Shown piece after piece: positions 10,131 through 21,400 of a stretch of DNA of 64,000 nucleotides. Under the pieces are notes generated by a model. It saw only the letters and a list, made by a program, of their open reading frames with translations. It was not told where the DNA came from and did not search any database. The stretch's first letter is position 1, and every line of letters begins with the position of its first letter. The position numbers were made by a program, and so were the translations under genes. Source of the stretch: Galbula dea (Eukaryota > Chordata > Aves > Piciformes > Galbulidae); NCBI GenBank assembly GCA_013399015.1, contig VWZX01005788.1, forward strand, positions 2,043-66,042, read 5' to 3'.

Positions 10131-10560
10131 GCCGCTCTCCGGAGCAAACGAGCTTGGTGCAATTTACCTTTAATTCCAAACCTCATGAGACTTACTCCAA
10201 AGGCGATGCCAAAGTTCTTTATAAATTCCTAGCTAACTTGGTTTCAAAAGTGTGATGGTAAGAAATAAGGAAGTTTGCTTCCCCTTGTTGTGACAAATTT
10301 TCATAGGGACCCCGGACAACGGCGATGCTGGAGCTCTTTGGAAAGGTTACCCGCGGCCTACGGGACAGCTGGAATTCATATTAGAATATTTTTAACGTGC
10401 TCTTACAAATACTTTGGCATACGCCTAGCCCACTCCTTTTAATGATGTTGACTTCATTTCCTTTAATACAGGGGGGAAAAAATGCTACACCAACAAGACT
10501 TAATTAAATTAATAAGAAGAAACAATAATAAATAATTCCAGTTGTGTTACTCCAGGGTTG
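10130..10560. promoter_or_regulatory. Possible conserved non-coding element between minisatellites
   Basis: About 430 bases of unique, balanced sequence sit between two large minisatellites. Runs such as GGTGCAATTTACCTTTAATT (10157 on) and AATACTTTGGCATACGCC (10409 on), and a TTAATTAAATTAATAA block (10500-10515), have the texture of a deeply conserved enhancer. No coding frame or mobile element accounts for it. A comparison with other amniotes is needed to confirm conservation. Confidence 0.35.
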
Positions 10561-10814
10561 CAAAATACAGATCAGGGACTTTGGCTGATAAAACCAAACA
10601 ACTTTGGAGATGAGTTTCTTAGGCAAAGCGTATCTATGGGCTCCTCCACCAGCTTCTCTGCTCTCCTCTCTCACGTTCCATGCTCTATGCCCTGCCGCAG
10701 GGGCTCAGGAGCACCCAGGCTGGTTTGGGAACCAGCCCCGTTTACCATCCTATTGCTCCATAGCAAAAGCAGGGCCTGGGGGTGCAGAACCTCCCTGCCT
10801 TGGCTTGCTGTTTG

Positions 10815-11290
10815 CGTGCACGTGTGTGTGTATGTGTCAGAGCTGGGTGTCTACATGTATCAGATGTGTGTATGCATAGACATGTATGTACATGTATCTG
10901 AGTGTGTGTATAGGTACACTCACATGTATGCATGTGTCAGACCTGTATGTGCATGGACTTGTATGTATATGTGTCTGTGCATGAGTATAGGTGCACATGT
11001 GAGTGTTTGTGTGTCAGACCAGTGTATGCGCATGTATTGGACATGTATGTACATATATCTGTGCATGCATATATGCGCACAGATGTGTCAGTGTATGTGT
11101 CAGAGCTGCATGTGTATGGACATGTACCTGCGCATGTGTACCAGTGCAGGCGTGTGCGTTCCTATGTCAGACCTGTGCATGTGCATGCATTGAACCTCTG
11201 TATGCAGGCGTGTGTGCGTACATGTATTTCGCAGGTGTACATGTGCACACATACATGTATGTGTACATGCACGTGCAGGGATGCAGGTAC
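10815..11290 (+). repeat. TG/ATG-rich minisatellite with variable 67-100-bp units
   Basis: Alternating purine-pyrimidine sequence is built of GTGTATGTGCATGGACATG-type words. TGTCAG landmarks stand at 10835, 10935, 11012, 11098 and 11165 (spacings 100, 77, 86, 67). Each is usually followed by a GCTG/CCTG and a CATGTATGTACATG block. Cys/Met/Val/Tyr-rich open frames in several plus frames (for example 10558-11193 and 10932-11561) are produced by the array and are not genes. Such TG-rich DNA is prone to Z-DNA. Confidence 0.85.
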
Positions 11291-11387
11291 GTGTGCAGGT
11301 ATGCCCAGCTGCGCGTGCACATGCGCGCTCACCTGTGCGCCCCCGGTGCGCGCACCCACGCGCCGTTGCCGCCCGGCAGGGCCCGCG

Positions 11388-11401
11388 GCGCCCCCTGGAG
11401 G
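11388..11401 (-). promoter_or_regulatory. CTCF-like motif, minus orientation
   Basis: The minus strand reads CCTCCAGGGGGCGC, 13 of 14 to CCASYAGRKGGCRS, inside the CpG-rich block. It contains CpG in the core, so binding would be sensitive to methylation. Confidence 0.55.
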
Positions 11402-11500
11402 CGCCAGGCCTCCGCCACCGTCCGGCCCCTGCCGTGCAGTTCCGTCCCGTCCTGTCCTGTCCGATCCCGACTCAGCGGTAAGGCAGGGCCGGGCAGCGCA

Positions 11501-11514
11501 GCGCCCCCTGCCGG
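11501..11514 (-). promoter_or_regulatory. CTCF-like motif, minus orientation
   Basis: The minus strand reads CCGGCAGGGGGCGC, 13 of 14 to the CTCF core. It lies 113 bases from the preceding site and in the same orientation. Confidence 0.55.
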
Positions 11515-11620
11515 CAGGTGAGGCGGCAGGCCCCTGCATGGGGAGGCGGGAAACGGCCTGAGGCGGGAAGTGGCCTGAGGCGAGTGGGGTGTGGCGGCGG
11601 CGGAGGGCACGGCTGGGCCA

Positions 11621-12940
11621 AGGAGAGCAGGCTACCCTTTGCTTCTGAACCCTCCAAACCTGGGGGAAATAATCTAGATTGTAGAGAGAAATGTGATTTC
11701 GGGCAGCTTCCCCCGGCTTTTCCCCCGGTTTACCGTCACTCATGGTATGTGGACCTGACGTTAGCACAGCCAGGCCTCCCCTGTCCCATCACAGATTGCC
11801 TGTCCCCTGCTCTTTCCTCCAGCTTTCAGGTTACCTCCATAGTTCTGGAGGGTGTTTGGAGGAGGAGGAGAGGAGGCAGACACCATACTCCCTGGGGAAA
11901 ACCAAGGTCACATCTCCCACAGCCCCAACTCTTCAGGGACACTATAAGCATCACCCCTCAGAGACTGCCCTCAGGGGCAGGCTCCCATCTCCAGTGGGTC
12001 AGTGAGGACTGGAGAGGTCCCAGAACACTGTATTTAGTACTGAGGTTCATCCCTTTATTTTACCTAAAAGAAAGGATGCTTTTTCATGTGATCAAGCAGA
12101 TCTCCCACAGGAGACAAAACATGCTCAGTAAAAGGGAAGACAGGCAGGTGGCTTCAAAGTTGGGGAATGTTAATACACAAGGATAGGTCTCTGTCTAAAG
12201 TAAACAGATGGACTTGCACTGCCTTTACATGCTGATTTATGCCAGCTGTTGGCTTGGCCTGGCCTGCTGATGGCCTTAGAGGTGGATGTGCTTTGTCCCA
12301 CTGTAACTGGCCCAGTAAGGGTAGCTCTGGTGAATTTATTTAGCATGACTACTAGTGCCACTGAGAGTTTCAGAGAAAAAAAAAGTATTTATATTTTTGT
12401 TCAGTGTTAGTAGTTCTGGTTTCAGCACTGAAATATTACAAACTCCTGATTAATCACTGCCCATTACCTCATGTCTATCACCTTTTTGTTTTCAGCCTCA
12501 GGAAAACGATCCCTGTGCACTGGGAGTGTTGCCATGAAGGACATTTCCTGGTGTTTCCCCGAATGACATTGATATATATACAAGAAGATGTTAGAGGTAT
12601 AGACATGTGTATACCACAGTCTTGGTATAACCACCCACAAAATGTTAATATTGATGTTAGAGAGCAGGAAAATTGTACACTTCAGCATGTGCATGCAGAG
12701 ATATGAGTGATATTTTCCTTGGGCCTTCTGGGATCGGTTTCCTGAACCTCAGTACAATAATTTCCTCTTACACCAAACTTTAGGGATTCTAACCTGACAG
12801 AGGACTCCCTGACGTGCTCCACAGAAATGTTTCACGGCTGCTTCTGTAGGTGCCTCACTTGCTGCTGTTCGCTGAGAGGAAATACAAATTTTTACCCACC
12901 CAGCCCGTACTTCTTTTCTTTTTTTACCCATGTAATAAAA
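11621..12940. other. Transition zone, no gene recognised
   Basis: Composition falls from CpG-rich to AT-richer within this interval. The 222-codon plus frame at 11518-12186 starts in CpG-rich DNA, has rivals in two other frames and shows no recognisable domain. The remainder has only short frames. Confidence 0.5.
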
Positions 12941-12944
12941 TATG

Positions 12945-12958
12945 ACACTAGAGGGCGG
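12945..12958 (+). promoter_or_regulatory. CTCF-like motif, plus orientation
   Basis: ACACTAGAGGGCGG agrees with CCASYAGRKGGCRS at 13 of 14 positions. It points away from the three minus-strand sites at 10056-11514, making a divergent pair with them. Confidence 0.55.
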
Positions 12959-12959
12959 C

Positions 12960-14030
12960 CTGTTAATGTAATTCAATAATGAAGTTGCAGCGGCGGCACA
13001 CGGAGAGCAGCACCGACCCTCGCTTCGAGCCAGGACTGTGTCTGAAAGCAGGCTTGGGAACTGTGCCTTCCCCGTCCTGGAGACAACCTCTGCTGCCCCG
13101 AGACTCGAGTAGTATCCAGACTGTAATACCAGAACCCAAAATAAGAAACATTCCTAAGAAATGTGGTTTACCAGCAGCCTCACAAGCAGTCCTGCAGTTA
13201 GCCCTTAGTCCAGCAGGGAGGAAAAGGTGGCAGGAGCCACCCCGACCGTTCCCTAGTGTCAAACCCTTGACCTTCCCTAAATTATTGCACCTCCTTGTAC
13301 AGCTCAATGATGGTGCTGCAATTGCAGCCTGGTTTTAGCTGTCTGCACTGCAGTTCAGTGAACGTATTCCCCACTGGTGGCTCGCTCTCAGACTCTGCCC
13401 AGCCTTCCTGCGACTGAGGAGGTCTCTTACAGTTCCAGAGACCAGTTTCCTTGTGTCAAATGAGGCTAATAGCTGCATGCAATTTAATTAATTAAAGACT
13501 GCCAATATTTTTAGACCATGAGACGCAGTATGCATTAGAAATACCAGGTATTATCTAAGTACACGGTGCTGTCCTTATTGATATTTACATTCTGTACTGC
13601 CTGGAAGCTAGGATTTCCTTGTGGTTAGCTGCTGACAGCAATACCTTTTTCCTCCAGATTAAAAATCTGCGTGTCAAATGAGAGCCAAGAGGCAAAAGTG
13701 ACGTCAGACAGATGGAGGTAAGACCAAGGACGCAGGTCACAGTGGCAGTGACACTGTAGGTTGTTGCCCACGGACCATACCACAGGTGGGGCTTAAGGCA
13801 TCCTTGCAGCTTGTTCTGCAGTAGGTTTAAGAGGTTTTCTGTGCTGTGAGACTATCAAAGGTAATTCAGCATGTTCAGCATGAAATGAGGAATGTTTTAA
13901 GCTGATCCTCAGTCAGACTTTCTTATTGTCTGGAGCAGAGATTGGCCTGAAGTTACAGATGGAAAGAAGTTAAATTAGTGGCCACTTTTCTGAAACCTGA
14001 TGTTCCTTAGCATTTAGCAATAACATGTCC
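12960..14030. other. Non-coding stretch, nothing recognised
   Basis: The only frame of note is 119 codons on the plus strand (12979-13338), opposed by a 114-codon minus frame. Neither has a domain or convincing codon bias. TTAATTAATTAAAG near 13484 is a homeodomain-type AT cluster. Confidence 0.45.
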
Positions 14031-14530
14031 TCAGTTTTTGCTAAATTGCAAACGAGCAATTAATTTTTCAGCACTTGTGCAGAATACTTTAAAAAAGGAA
14101 ACATGAAAGTCTTCTATTAAAATGAAGTTGATAGTATGCACCTGCCACTAATGTACTGTACACTGTGTCTTCCACTCATTATAGTGATGATTTGGGTTGA
14201 GATCAAGAGTCATATAGTGAAAATCACTTCAACACGTGCCTGTTCATATGCATAAACTCCTGTGTACCAGATGGCAAAATATAATGACATCTTAAACAGC
14301 TAATTGCATAAACCTTGTAATGCAGATAATTGCTGAACCAAAGTATGAGTTAATAATTTCCCACTGTATTGCCTGGCTTGACACTAATTCTAAAGGAAAG
14401 TTGTGACAATTCTAACACACTAAAGTTCACCAAGCGGTAATTAAAACTAGCACTTAAAACCATTCGACTTTCAAACCCTTAATTACAATTCAGTGGAATC
14501 ACTTTGTAGAAATCTAACAGTTATAGATAG
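14030..14530. promoter_or_regulatory. Possible conserved non-coding element
   Basis: AT-rich unique DNA without ORFs. It carries many homeodomain/POU-like cores: ATATGCATAAA near 14248, GCTAATTGCATAAAC near 14298, GATAATTGCTG near 14325, GCGGTAATTAAAAC near 14435 and CCTTAATTACAATT near 14477. It is candidate regulatory DNA judged by motif density only. Confidence 0.3.
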
Positions 14531-15216
14531 TTACGTGATAGTTGATATTTCATCATCATCCCTTTCATGGTGTTCTTCTAAGGCATGCTTCAGGAAGAGT
14601 GTAGCTCTCCCTAGAAGTCTAAAGTTGCTGTGATTTCCGTACCAGGAAACACTTGGAAAACAGTGGCCTGGTTGAGGAGTGAACATGCATAGTACCTGAG
14701 GGTTTTTTTCCACAGGTTTTGCTTAAAGCAGCATGGCAAGTAGCCATTTTTAATCACTTGATGAATTATATAATGTAAATAAGCATCAAGCCACTACAAT
14801 GAAACTTAGTAGCTTTCAGAGGGTGGGTTTAAGAATTGCGCTGGTTGGGTTGCGAACACAGGTGCTGACCTCAAAGGCAGGCCTCTAACACGCCATGAGC
14901 TGCTACTGTGTACTGGGAAAGCTGCTGTGGGATTGAAATGGCAAGGAATGGCAATATGATTAATGATGGCAAATGCAGTTTTAGGAGAAGTGAGCCTTAT
15001 CCTAGAAACACAATTTCTTTCTTTGATGAGGCGCAACAAATACTATGATGAAGGTAAAGACTGAGTGATAACGGTCAATGAAGAGATGTGATATTCATTT
15101 CTTATGGAGATTAGAATTAACACTGTGTGATATTCTGATCAAAAAACATTAGAAACAGCAACAGAGCATGCACTAATTAGATTAGGAATTGGCTAACAGC
15201 CTGTTAAAAAGTAGCT

Positions 15217-15740
15217 ATGAATCAGGAAGCGTTATCAAATGGGAGAGTTTTACCAGGATCAGCATCAGGTCAGATGCTAGGCAATGTTTTCTCCAATGAT
15301 TTTGGATGTAAATGCTGTAAATTCACAGCTGATAAATTTGAAGGTGACAGGAACACTGGTGGAGTGACAGACAGTGATAAGAATGACACTCCAAGTGATC
15401 TCAGTTTCTTGATGAACCGAGCCCATTCAAACACAACTGGTTTTAATACAGACAATATAAGATTATGTGGTTTCTGGAGCTTGCACTTTTAAAAGATTGT
15501 TGGAAAAGTGGAGAGGGTGCAGAAAAGAGCCACAGAGAGGATTTCAGGCTGAAGAAAGTGATTAATGGTGAAAGACTTAAAGGACTCAATCTGCCTAGCT
15601 TACTGGAAAGAAGACTGAGACGTGACATGAGGATAATGAGTAAGTATTTAAATAAGTATGAGATCTGTCTGGAAGTATCTGCTGGATACCAATGACTTTT
15701 AATCTTTCAGAGACAAATGGGTAACTGTAAGTCAAAATCA
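15217..15740 (+). mobile_element. Ancient CR1-like LINE fragment
   Basis: The order of recognisable CR1 blocks is preserved despite heavy decay. AATGATTTTGGATGTAAATG and GCTGATAAATTTGAAGGTGA (about 15295-15352) match the end of the CR1 reverse transcriptase frame. GGTGGAGTGACAGACA follows at 15359. The downstream part GTGCAGAAAAGAGCCACAGA (15518 on), GGTGAAAGACTTAAAGGACT and CAATCTGCCTAGCTTACTGG matches the 3' region before the tail. The rest fades by about 15740. A 91-codon frame survives over 15217-15492 by chance. It is clearly older than the two CR1 copies in the left part. Confidence 0.72.
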
Positions 15741-18390
15741 AACAAACTCAAGTGAGAACTTAGTGATTTTTTTAATAGCAAGAGTAGCTGAAGGCTAACT
15801 TCCAAGGCACAAAGTAGATACTGTCTTTTTTTTCTTTGTTGTAATTCCAAAGGAAGACCCAAGACCTGCTGCAACCAAAACCAAGATAATGCATTTAATG
15901 CAGAGGCAATGACACACTATGGGTTGTAATAGATCAAGGGGTTTTCTTTAGCCATCAACACTGTGACTCTCTATACATCAGCAAGCATTTTGTAAGCATT
16001 TGGGAGCACAAACATACAGCTGTGCAAAGGAATAATCAAGTAATAACAAGTCTAACACATTTCATGGGCTCTCCAGAGCCAGGCCAGGTGTGCAGATATC
16101 ACACATTCATGTATCTCTAATAATGTATTATTTTAAAAGATAGAGACAGAGTTTATGTGCTGGTGGAGCTACACAAAACCACCACCAAAAGGCAGCCTCT
16201 TACCAGTAGATCTGCCAGCCCTTGCCTGCAACCTGGCACAAAATAGGTGATTCCTCAGAACTCTCTGCTTCTGCTCTCTGTTAAAGGAGGAGCAGTGATT
16301 CTGGCATCTTCTACCTGGAAGTCTGTTTATTCACAGTATGAATAAGATAATCCTGGGTCAGAGTGGGTCACAGACAGAATACTAAGCTGAAACTTCACCC
16401 CAAACCTCTTTTTTTTTCAAGCAGTCTTGCCTCAGCAACTGAATCCCATAGGAAATGCTGACAGCCACTTGTTCTACTGCTCACACAGCTTCCTGCCTTT
16501 GCTGCTGTACAACCCCACCACAGCAGTTTCCAAATGCTTATACCTGCTTTTTGGATCCTACAAACCTGTTCCTCTCTCATCCCTCTGAGAAGTTCAACAA
16601 CTGTCAAAACCATGAACAAACAGGAACGACTTCAAGACTCTTCAATATCACCATGTGGTGCCTCCAACTAGAGCTCTGTGTAAGGGGTCTCACCCCAGTG
16701 GCTTCAGCTCTAGCATGTTCTCAGGGGTCTCCCGTCTAAGTACAGACACAGCACAGTTCAACTCACCCTAATAATCTGTTAGCCCCTGATGAAAGCTGGG
16801 AGCTAAACTCTACAAAATCAAACAGCATAGGCTGATTCTGTGCAGGATGTCAGAGTTAAGGCTCAGCACAATCCTTTCTGCCCTCAAATGTGTTTATTAC
16901 CCCATGAAATGCAACTACCAGGTGTCTGTGTTGTTACTACTTCTACAACTGGGTGCAAACATATGAAATATTTTCATGCTCAGGTCTCCTCTACTTCTCC
17001 CTGTGGTCTTTCCAGACACCTCTGCTGTGGACCAGCAGCCCTCTTCCTCTGTGGGAGCAGCATTGGCATGTACAGCTGGTAAGGATCAGGCTTTTGTTCC
17101 CCAGAGGAGGATGCTTCTGGGAAAATGCCATTGTAGCTGATTATAACATTTCCAGTCTATGCTAAGCATCATCTGTAAAAGCTTGGGTGACTGAGTCAAG
17201 CTCTGCAAAGGAACTGCATCCAGGAGAGCTGACAATGCTTTGTGTGATGCATGAAGAGATGGCACTTTTTTGTGCATCCTTCTCCTAATTTCTGACTTGA
17301 GGCAGTCTCTCACCTGTCAGCAGCTAGCTGGGATTTACAGCCTAGGGTCTGCCCTTCCCTCACACTCTCCACCAACTGCAAGGTAAATGTGCCTGCAGGT
17401 GGTCCTGGTGGTTTCCCCAAAAGCACTGGTCTTCAGGGCAATTTCAGTACAAACCTATAGGAAATGCATGCATTTTATTCATGAGCCATATATGTATAAG
17501 AGAAGAAAGTCATTGATGGTATTTCAGCCTCTGTGTCTGCACCATTAACTGCTACATCTTGTCCATACAGAGACCACTGACTACTCAATCACAAGCCAAA
17601 GTAAAGAAGACACTGAGCAACATTTTTAATTGATAACTTGAATGCCAAACGTTTTGGGGACATTGAAATTGCAAGTGATGGCAAAGCCTTGACAGCTAGA
17701 TAGTCTCAGGGGCTCGGGCAGAGATCAATCCAGTGGCTGATGACCTGTCTTTTGGGCTTGCAGTGATGCTGGTAATCAACTCTAAGCAGGAAATTGTCCC
17801 ACTGATGGACTCAGCAGCTTAAAATGAAACATGAGCTGAAGTGATTTGCTGGGAAGGATGTAATCTGAGGAACTTCTTTATCCTTAAAATAACTGATAGA
17901 TCCAGGATGTGGTGGTATGATGTGAAGGTGACATATTTCTCAATCTGTGAACATAAATTGGTCTTCCTTTTTTCTTTTGATAGAAGGCTGATGGGGAAGT
18001 CTATCAAGAAGACTTGATACATGTCTTATCTTCCAGAAGTAGAAATCTAGAAAACAAGACAAAATATGTTGTCATACCTCTTCACTGTTGTTTGCCACAT
18101 TATTTTCTGCTTAGGATTGCTAGTTACTTACTGTATCAATGCACATATAGAATAAAAAATTTATGATCATAGATTTTATCAAAACAGAATTCAGTACTGA
18201 GAACATAATATGCATTTTGGGTTTTACTAACAGATACTTCTTAAACTTAATCTATCTCCATCATTCCCTTTCTAAACACATACAGTAACTCTAATAGTGC
18301 TAATGTAACAAATATTCACTAAACATGAATGTAACTCAGAGTCCTCCTACCTGGCTGAGGTCATCTGGTACTCTTCAGAGGAGGAGCCAT
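15741..18390. other. Non-coding DNA, nothing recognised
   Basis: Only short frames (60-94 codons) on both strands, no domains, and no clear repeat family. Possible old repeats cannot be excluded by eye. Confidence 0.45.
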
Positions 18391-18471
18391 CTTCTCTTCT
18401 CTTCTCTTCTCTTCTCTTCTCTTCTCTTCTCTTCTCTTCTCTTCTCTCTTCTCTTCTCTTCTCTCCTCTCG
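18391..18471 (+). repeat. (CTTCT)n pentanucleotide microsatellite
   Basis: About fifteen CTTCT units, nearly perfect to 18447, then shorter interrupted units to 18471. It is a strict polypyrimidine-polypurine tract with mirror symmetry, able in principle to form a triplex. Confidence 0.96.
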
Positions 18472-18479
18472 TCTTCAGG

Positions 18480-21400
18480 AGGCTTTCAGTAAAAGTTTAG
18501 CCACCACATTTTAGCTTCTCCTAAAACTACTAGCCTGTCTTTGCTATTCATCACATGTGTCCTGATATCCAAAACCATCAGAGACAGATAGAAAGAACTG
18601 TTGGTAGGTAGAGAAGACACTCTGTGGAGCAGTTGCCCTCTGTCACTGGCCTGGTAAAACAGCCTTCAAAAATACAGTATCATCTGGGGAGGGAATCAGC
18701 TCCCAGCAACGGTGAAAGTCACTAGAGATTTATCGCTTTCCCAGATGAACACCTGGCAACTGATTTTCTTTATCTTGCCTAATTTGCCTTTGATTTCTGA
18801 GAGCCTAAGGCACTTAGAGATCAGAAAACAGTTCAGTCTATAAAAAAGGAATGCATCTCTCTTCTTAGCATCAGTTCTCAGATTGTTCTTTCACGCACTG
18901 CTGTCGCCTTGTGTAATTACTTGCAGGTGTCAGCTGGAACATGGTGTCTTTTGTCTTCTCAAGTGCTTTGGCCAGCAGGGACCCAACAAGCTTTGGTTTA
19001 CCATGATTAATGGGTTGGCTGTTGGTCTAAATGACCACTGGAAAAGGACATCTTGTAAGATAAGAGCTTTCATTGTCAGTCATATGGGTTGTTTCACCTT
19101 GGGATGTTCCAAAGCAGTGTTGCTGGAACAGTTTGGATCTGGGTCTGAAGCCAGTGAGACAAACGTAGAGAGGACTGAATAACTTGCAGTTCAGGAGGTT
19201 GAATTCCACTATGGGCACCAGAACAAAGTAAGGAAAACAGTGATCTTGATCATAATCAGACTTGATTTATACATGTTGCTTACTTATCATCCACACCATA
19301 TCCCACCAATTCAGCTGCTTAATACGGGAGCTTGTCACTGCCTTAAAACCCTTCAGCAGTCATTGCTGTCTGCTCTGTTAATTGATGATTTCATTGTTCA
19401 TTACACCTATTTATGTGTGGCTGTCAGGAAAGGTTTTGCTGTTTCAGCTATGTAAGTATCAGTATGAACAGCTCTCCAAAATCACGATGGGATTTTGAAC
19501 AAGGCAGTGGCTTCGGGGAGAAAACTGCAGAGTGCCTGCAGAAAGAGAACAAACTCTGTAGAGATGTTTGTTGTCCAGCAGACTGCCTGCTGGAGGCTTT
19601 TCAAGTATCATGAAACCTTTCTCAGGGAGTTTGTCCAAGGCTTTGACATTTATAGGGTGGATGCTGGTGTTGAGTAACCTCAGGAGCATCATTAGCATTG
19701 ACCTATTGCAGAGCTGCCACTATTTCATGTACCGCGTTCTTCAGCAGAGCAATACTTACCAGTGCTTTTTTTGACTCAGGTCTCCTCAACCAGACCTTTT
19801 TTGTTTCTGTTTAGAATATAGAGTAGTAGTAGGACAAAGAGGCTCTAAAAGTCAGAGTTACAAGACATTTAAGTAAATTTTGGCCAGGGTGAATTTCTAA
19901 AGTCTAGTTCTCACTTGCCTTTTGGTTCAAAGAATAGATCCTGATCCTGCCTTTATTTTGTTGTTTCATTTTTAACTTCTCTTGTTTATCAATTTCTTTA
20001 AATGATTTGGTTTATTCACAGCCTTCTTTCAGTCTTCTCCCCCTAGATTATTTTGTCCTAGCAATGGAAGTGATCTCTGTAGAGTCAAACACTACTCTGT
20101 GCAGCTTCCATTGGGACTATTAATATATCCATATGTGCATGCAGTTCCCACTAATGCTTGTCAATGGGACTTAAGGTGTGAGCATGGACAAGAGAATAGA
20201 CCCCTTGCTGGGTACTTGACTGGATTTTTTTCTGTTGTTTGGGGGTTTTTGTGTGTTTTGGGGTTTTTTTTGAGGTTGGTACAGATCACTCACAGCAAAC
20301 ATTGCTGTTATAAGAAATCTCTTAACAAGACCACCAAACTCAACCTCCCTTCTGACTCTTTTGTACCTTGGTGAGATTTGTGGTCTCAGGGTAAGTACTT
20401 CATAGACACACAGATTCCAATCTGAGATTATTGCATAAAACATCTTTATTCCCTTCTGTTTGTCTTGCAACAGCACACCATTAAGCCTCTCCACTGATGG
20501 AAGAGCTGGGCTTTTTAAGGTGTGCCTTGGGACTTGGATGTTTGGGTTCTGTCTGTGGCTGCATCTAGGCAGGAGGACTGAGGCTTTAGCATTCAGTACT
20601 TGAAAGCTAAGGTAACTTTAAGCATTTACATCTGATTTCTGTGTACCTGTTTTTAGCATCTTCAGTGGTTCTCATAACTGTGGACTCCCCACTATGCTGG
20701 TATTCATGTGCATATAAGTTAAGTGATGACAGAACACTTTCCATCATGAAGTTGAAGTCTTCAATATGTTTTGTAAAACTGATGCATCTTGTACCATCTG
20801 TAGCCCCACTCCACTACAATTCAGGGACATGCAGAAGTTGAATCATTATTATTTGCTAACCATATGAAAATAATTACTGATTACAGTGTCATTTGTAATG
20901 AACATGTGTCTACATCTGCAAAGGGTAAGGCCCAAGCCAAGATGTGATCTATCAATCTCCTTTATGCTAGGAGGTTTTCTCCTTTAAGCCATGCTTTGAG
21001 ATTTTGGAGGGTTGTTTCTTTAAAAAATGTATGATCCTTGGAGATGTTTACTGAGCTATAATTCTGAGTGCTCTGGGGACCAATAAACTAAAGTAAAGTC
21101 AACCATGGGCAGGAAGCACTGTTTCAATACCCAGCCTTTCAGGAATGAATTTACTTAGTTTAAATCTTCACTTTCTACCTCACCCCATAGCTTTCTGGCT
21201 TTCTCTAATGGTACTAGAAGCAGGAATAAGCCTTTAACAGAGTATTATGACTCAAAAATGTCTGTTTTCCAGAAGATCTGGCCCCAGTCCCACCAGCTAT
21301 ATTGTGGCCAGAACCTCATACCAGGGCAGAAGTCTTGAATTCAGTCCTGTGGACACTAGGACTCACTTCTGAAGGGTAAACTGGAGGAATATCTCAAGAC

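Larger units (their letters stand above)
11290..11620. promoter_or_regulatory. CpG-rich block, CpG-island-like
   Basis: Very GC-rich with dense CpG and several CGCCCC runs. It begins where the TG-rich minisatellite ends and carries two CTCF-like sites. CAGCGGTAAGGC near 11473 resembles a 5' splice site, so an unannotated first exon is conceivable, but no coding frame with a domain supports it. Confidence 0.55.

Noticed and set aside
10558..11561. Cys/Met-rich plus-strand frames of 172-211 codons
   Set aside because: Produced by the TG/ATG minisatellite; composition and repetition explain the lack of stops.
11518..12186. 222-codon plus-strand open frame
   Set aside because: Starts in CpG-rich DNA, has competing frames, no recognisable domain and no homology I can name.
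12979..13338. 119-codon plus frame just after the plus-oriented CTCF-like motif
   Set aside because: Opposed by a 114-codon minus frame and lacking any domain.
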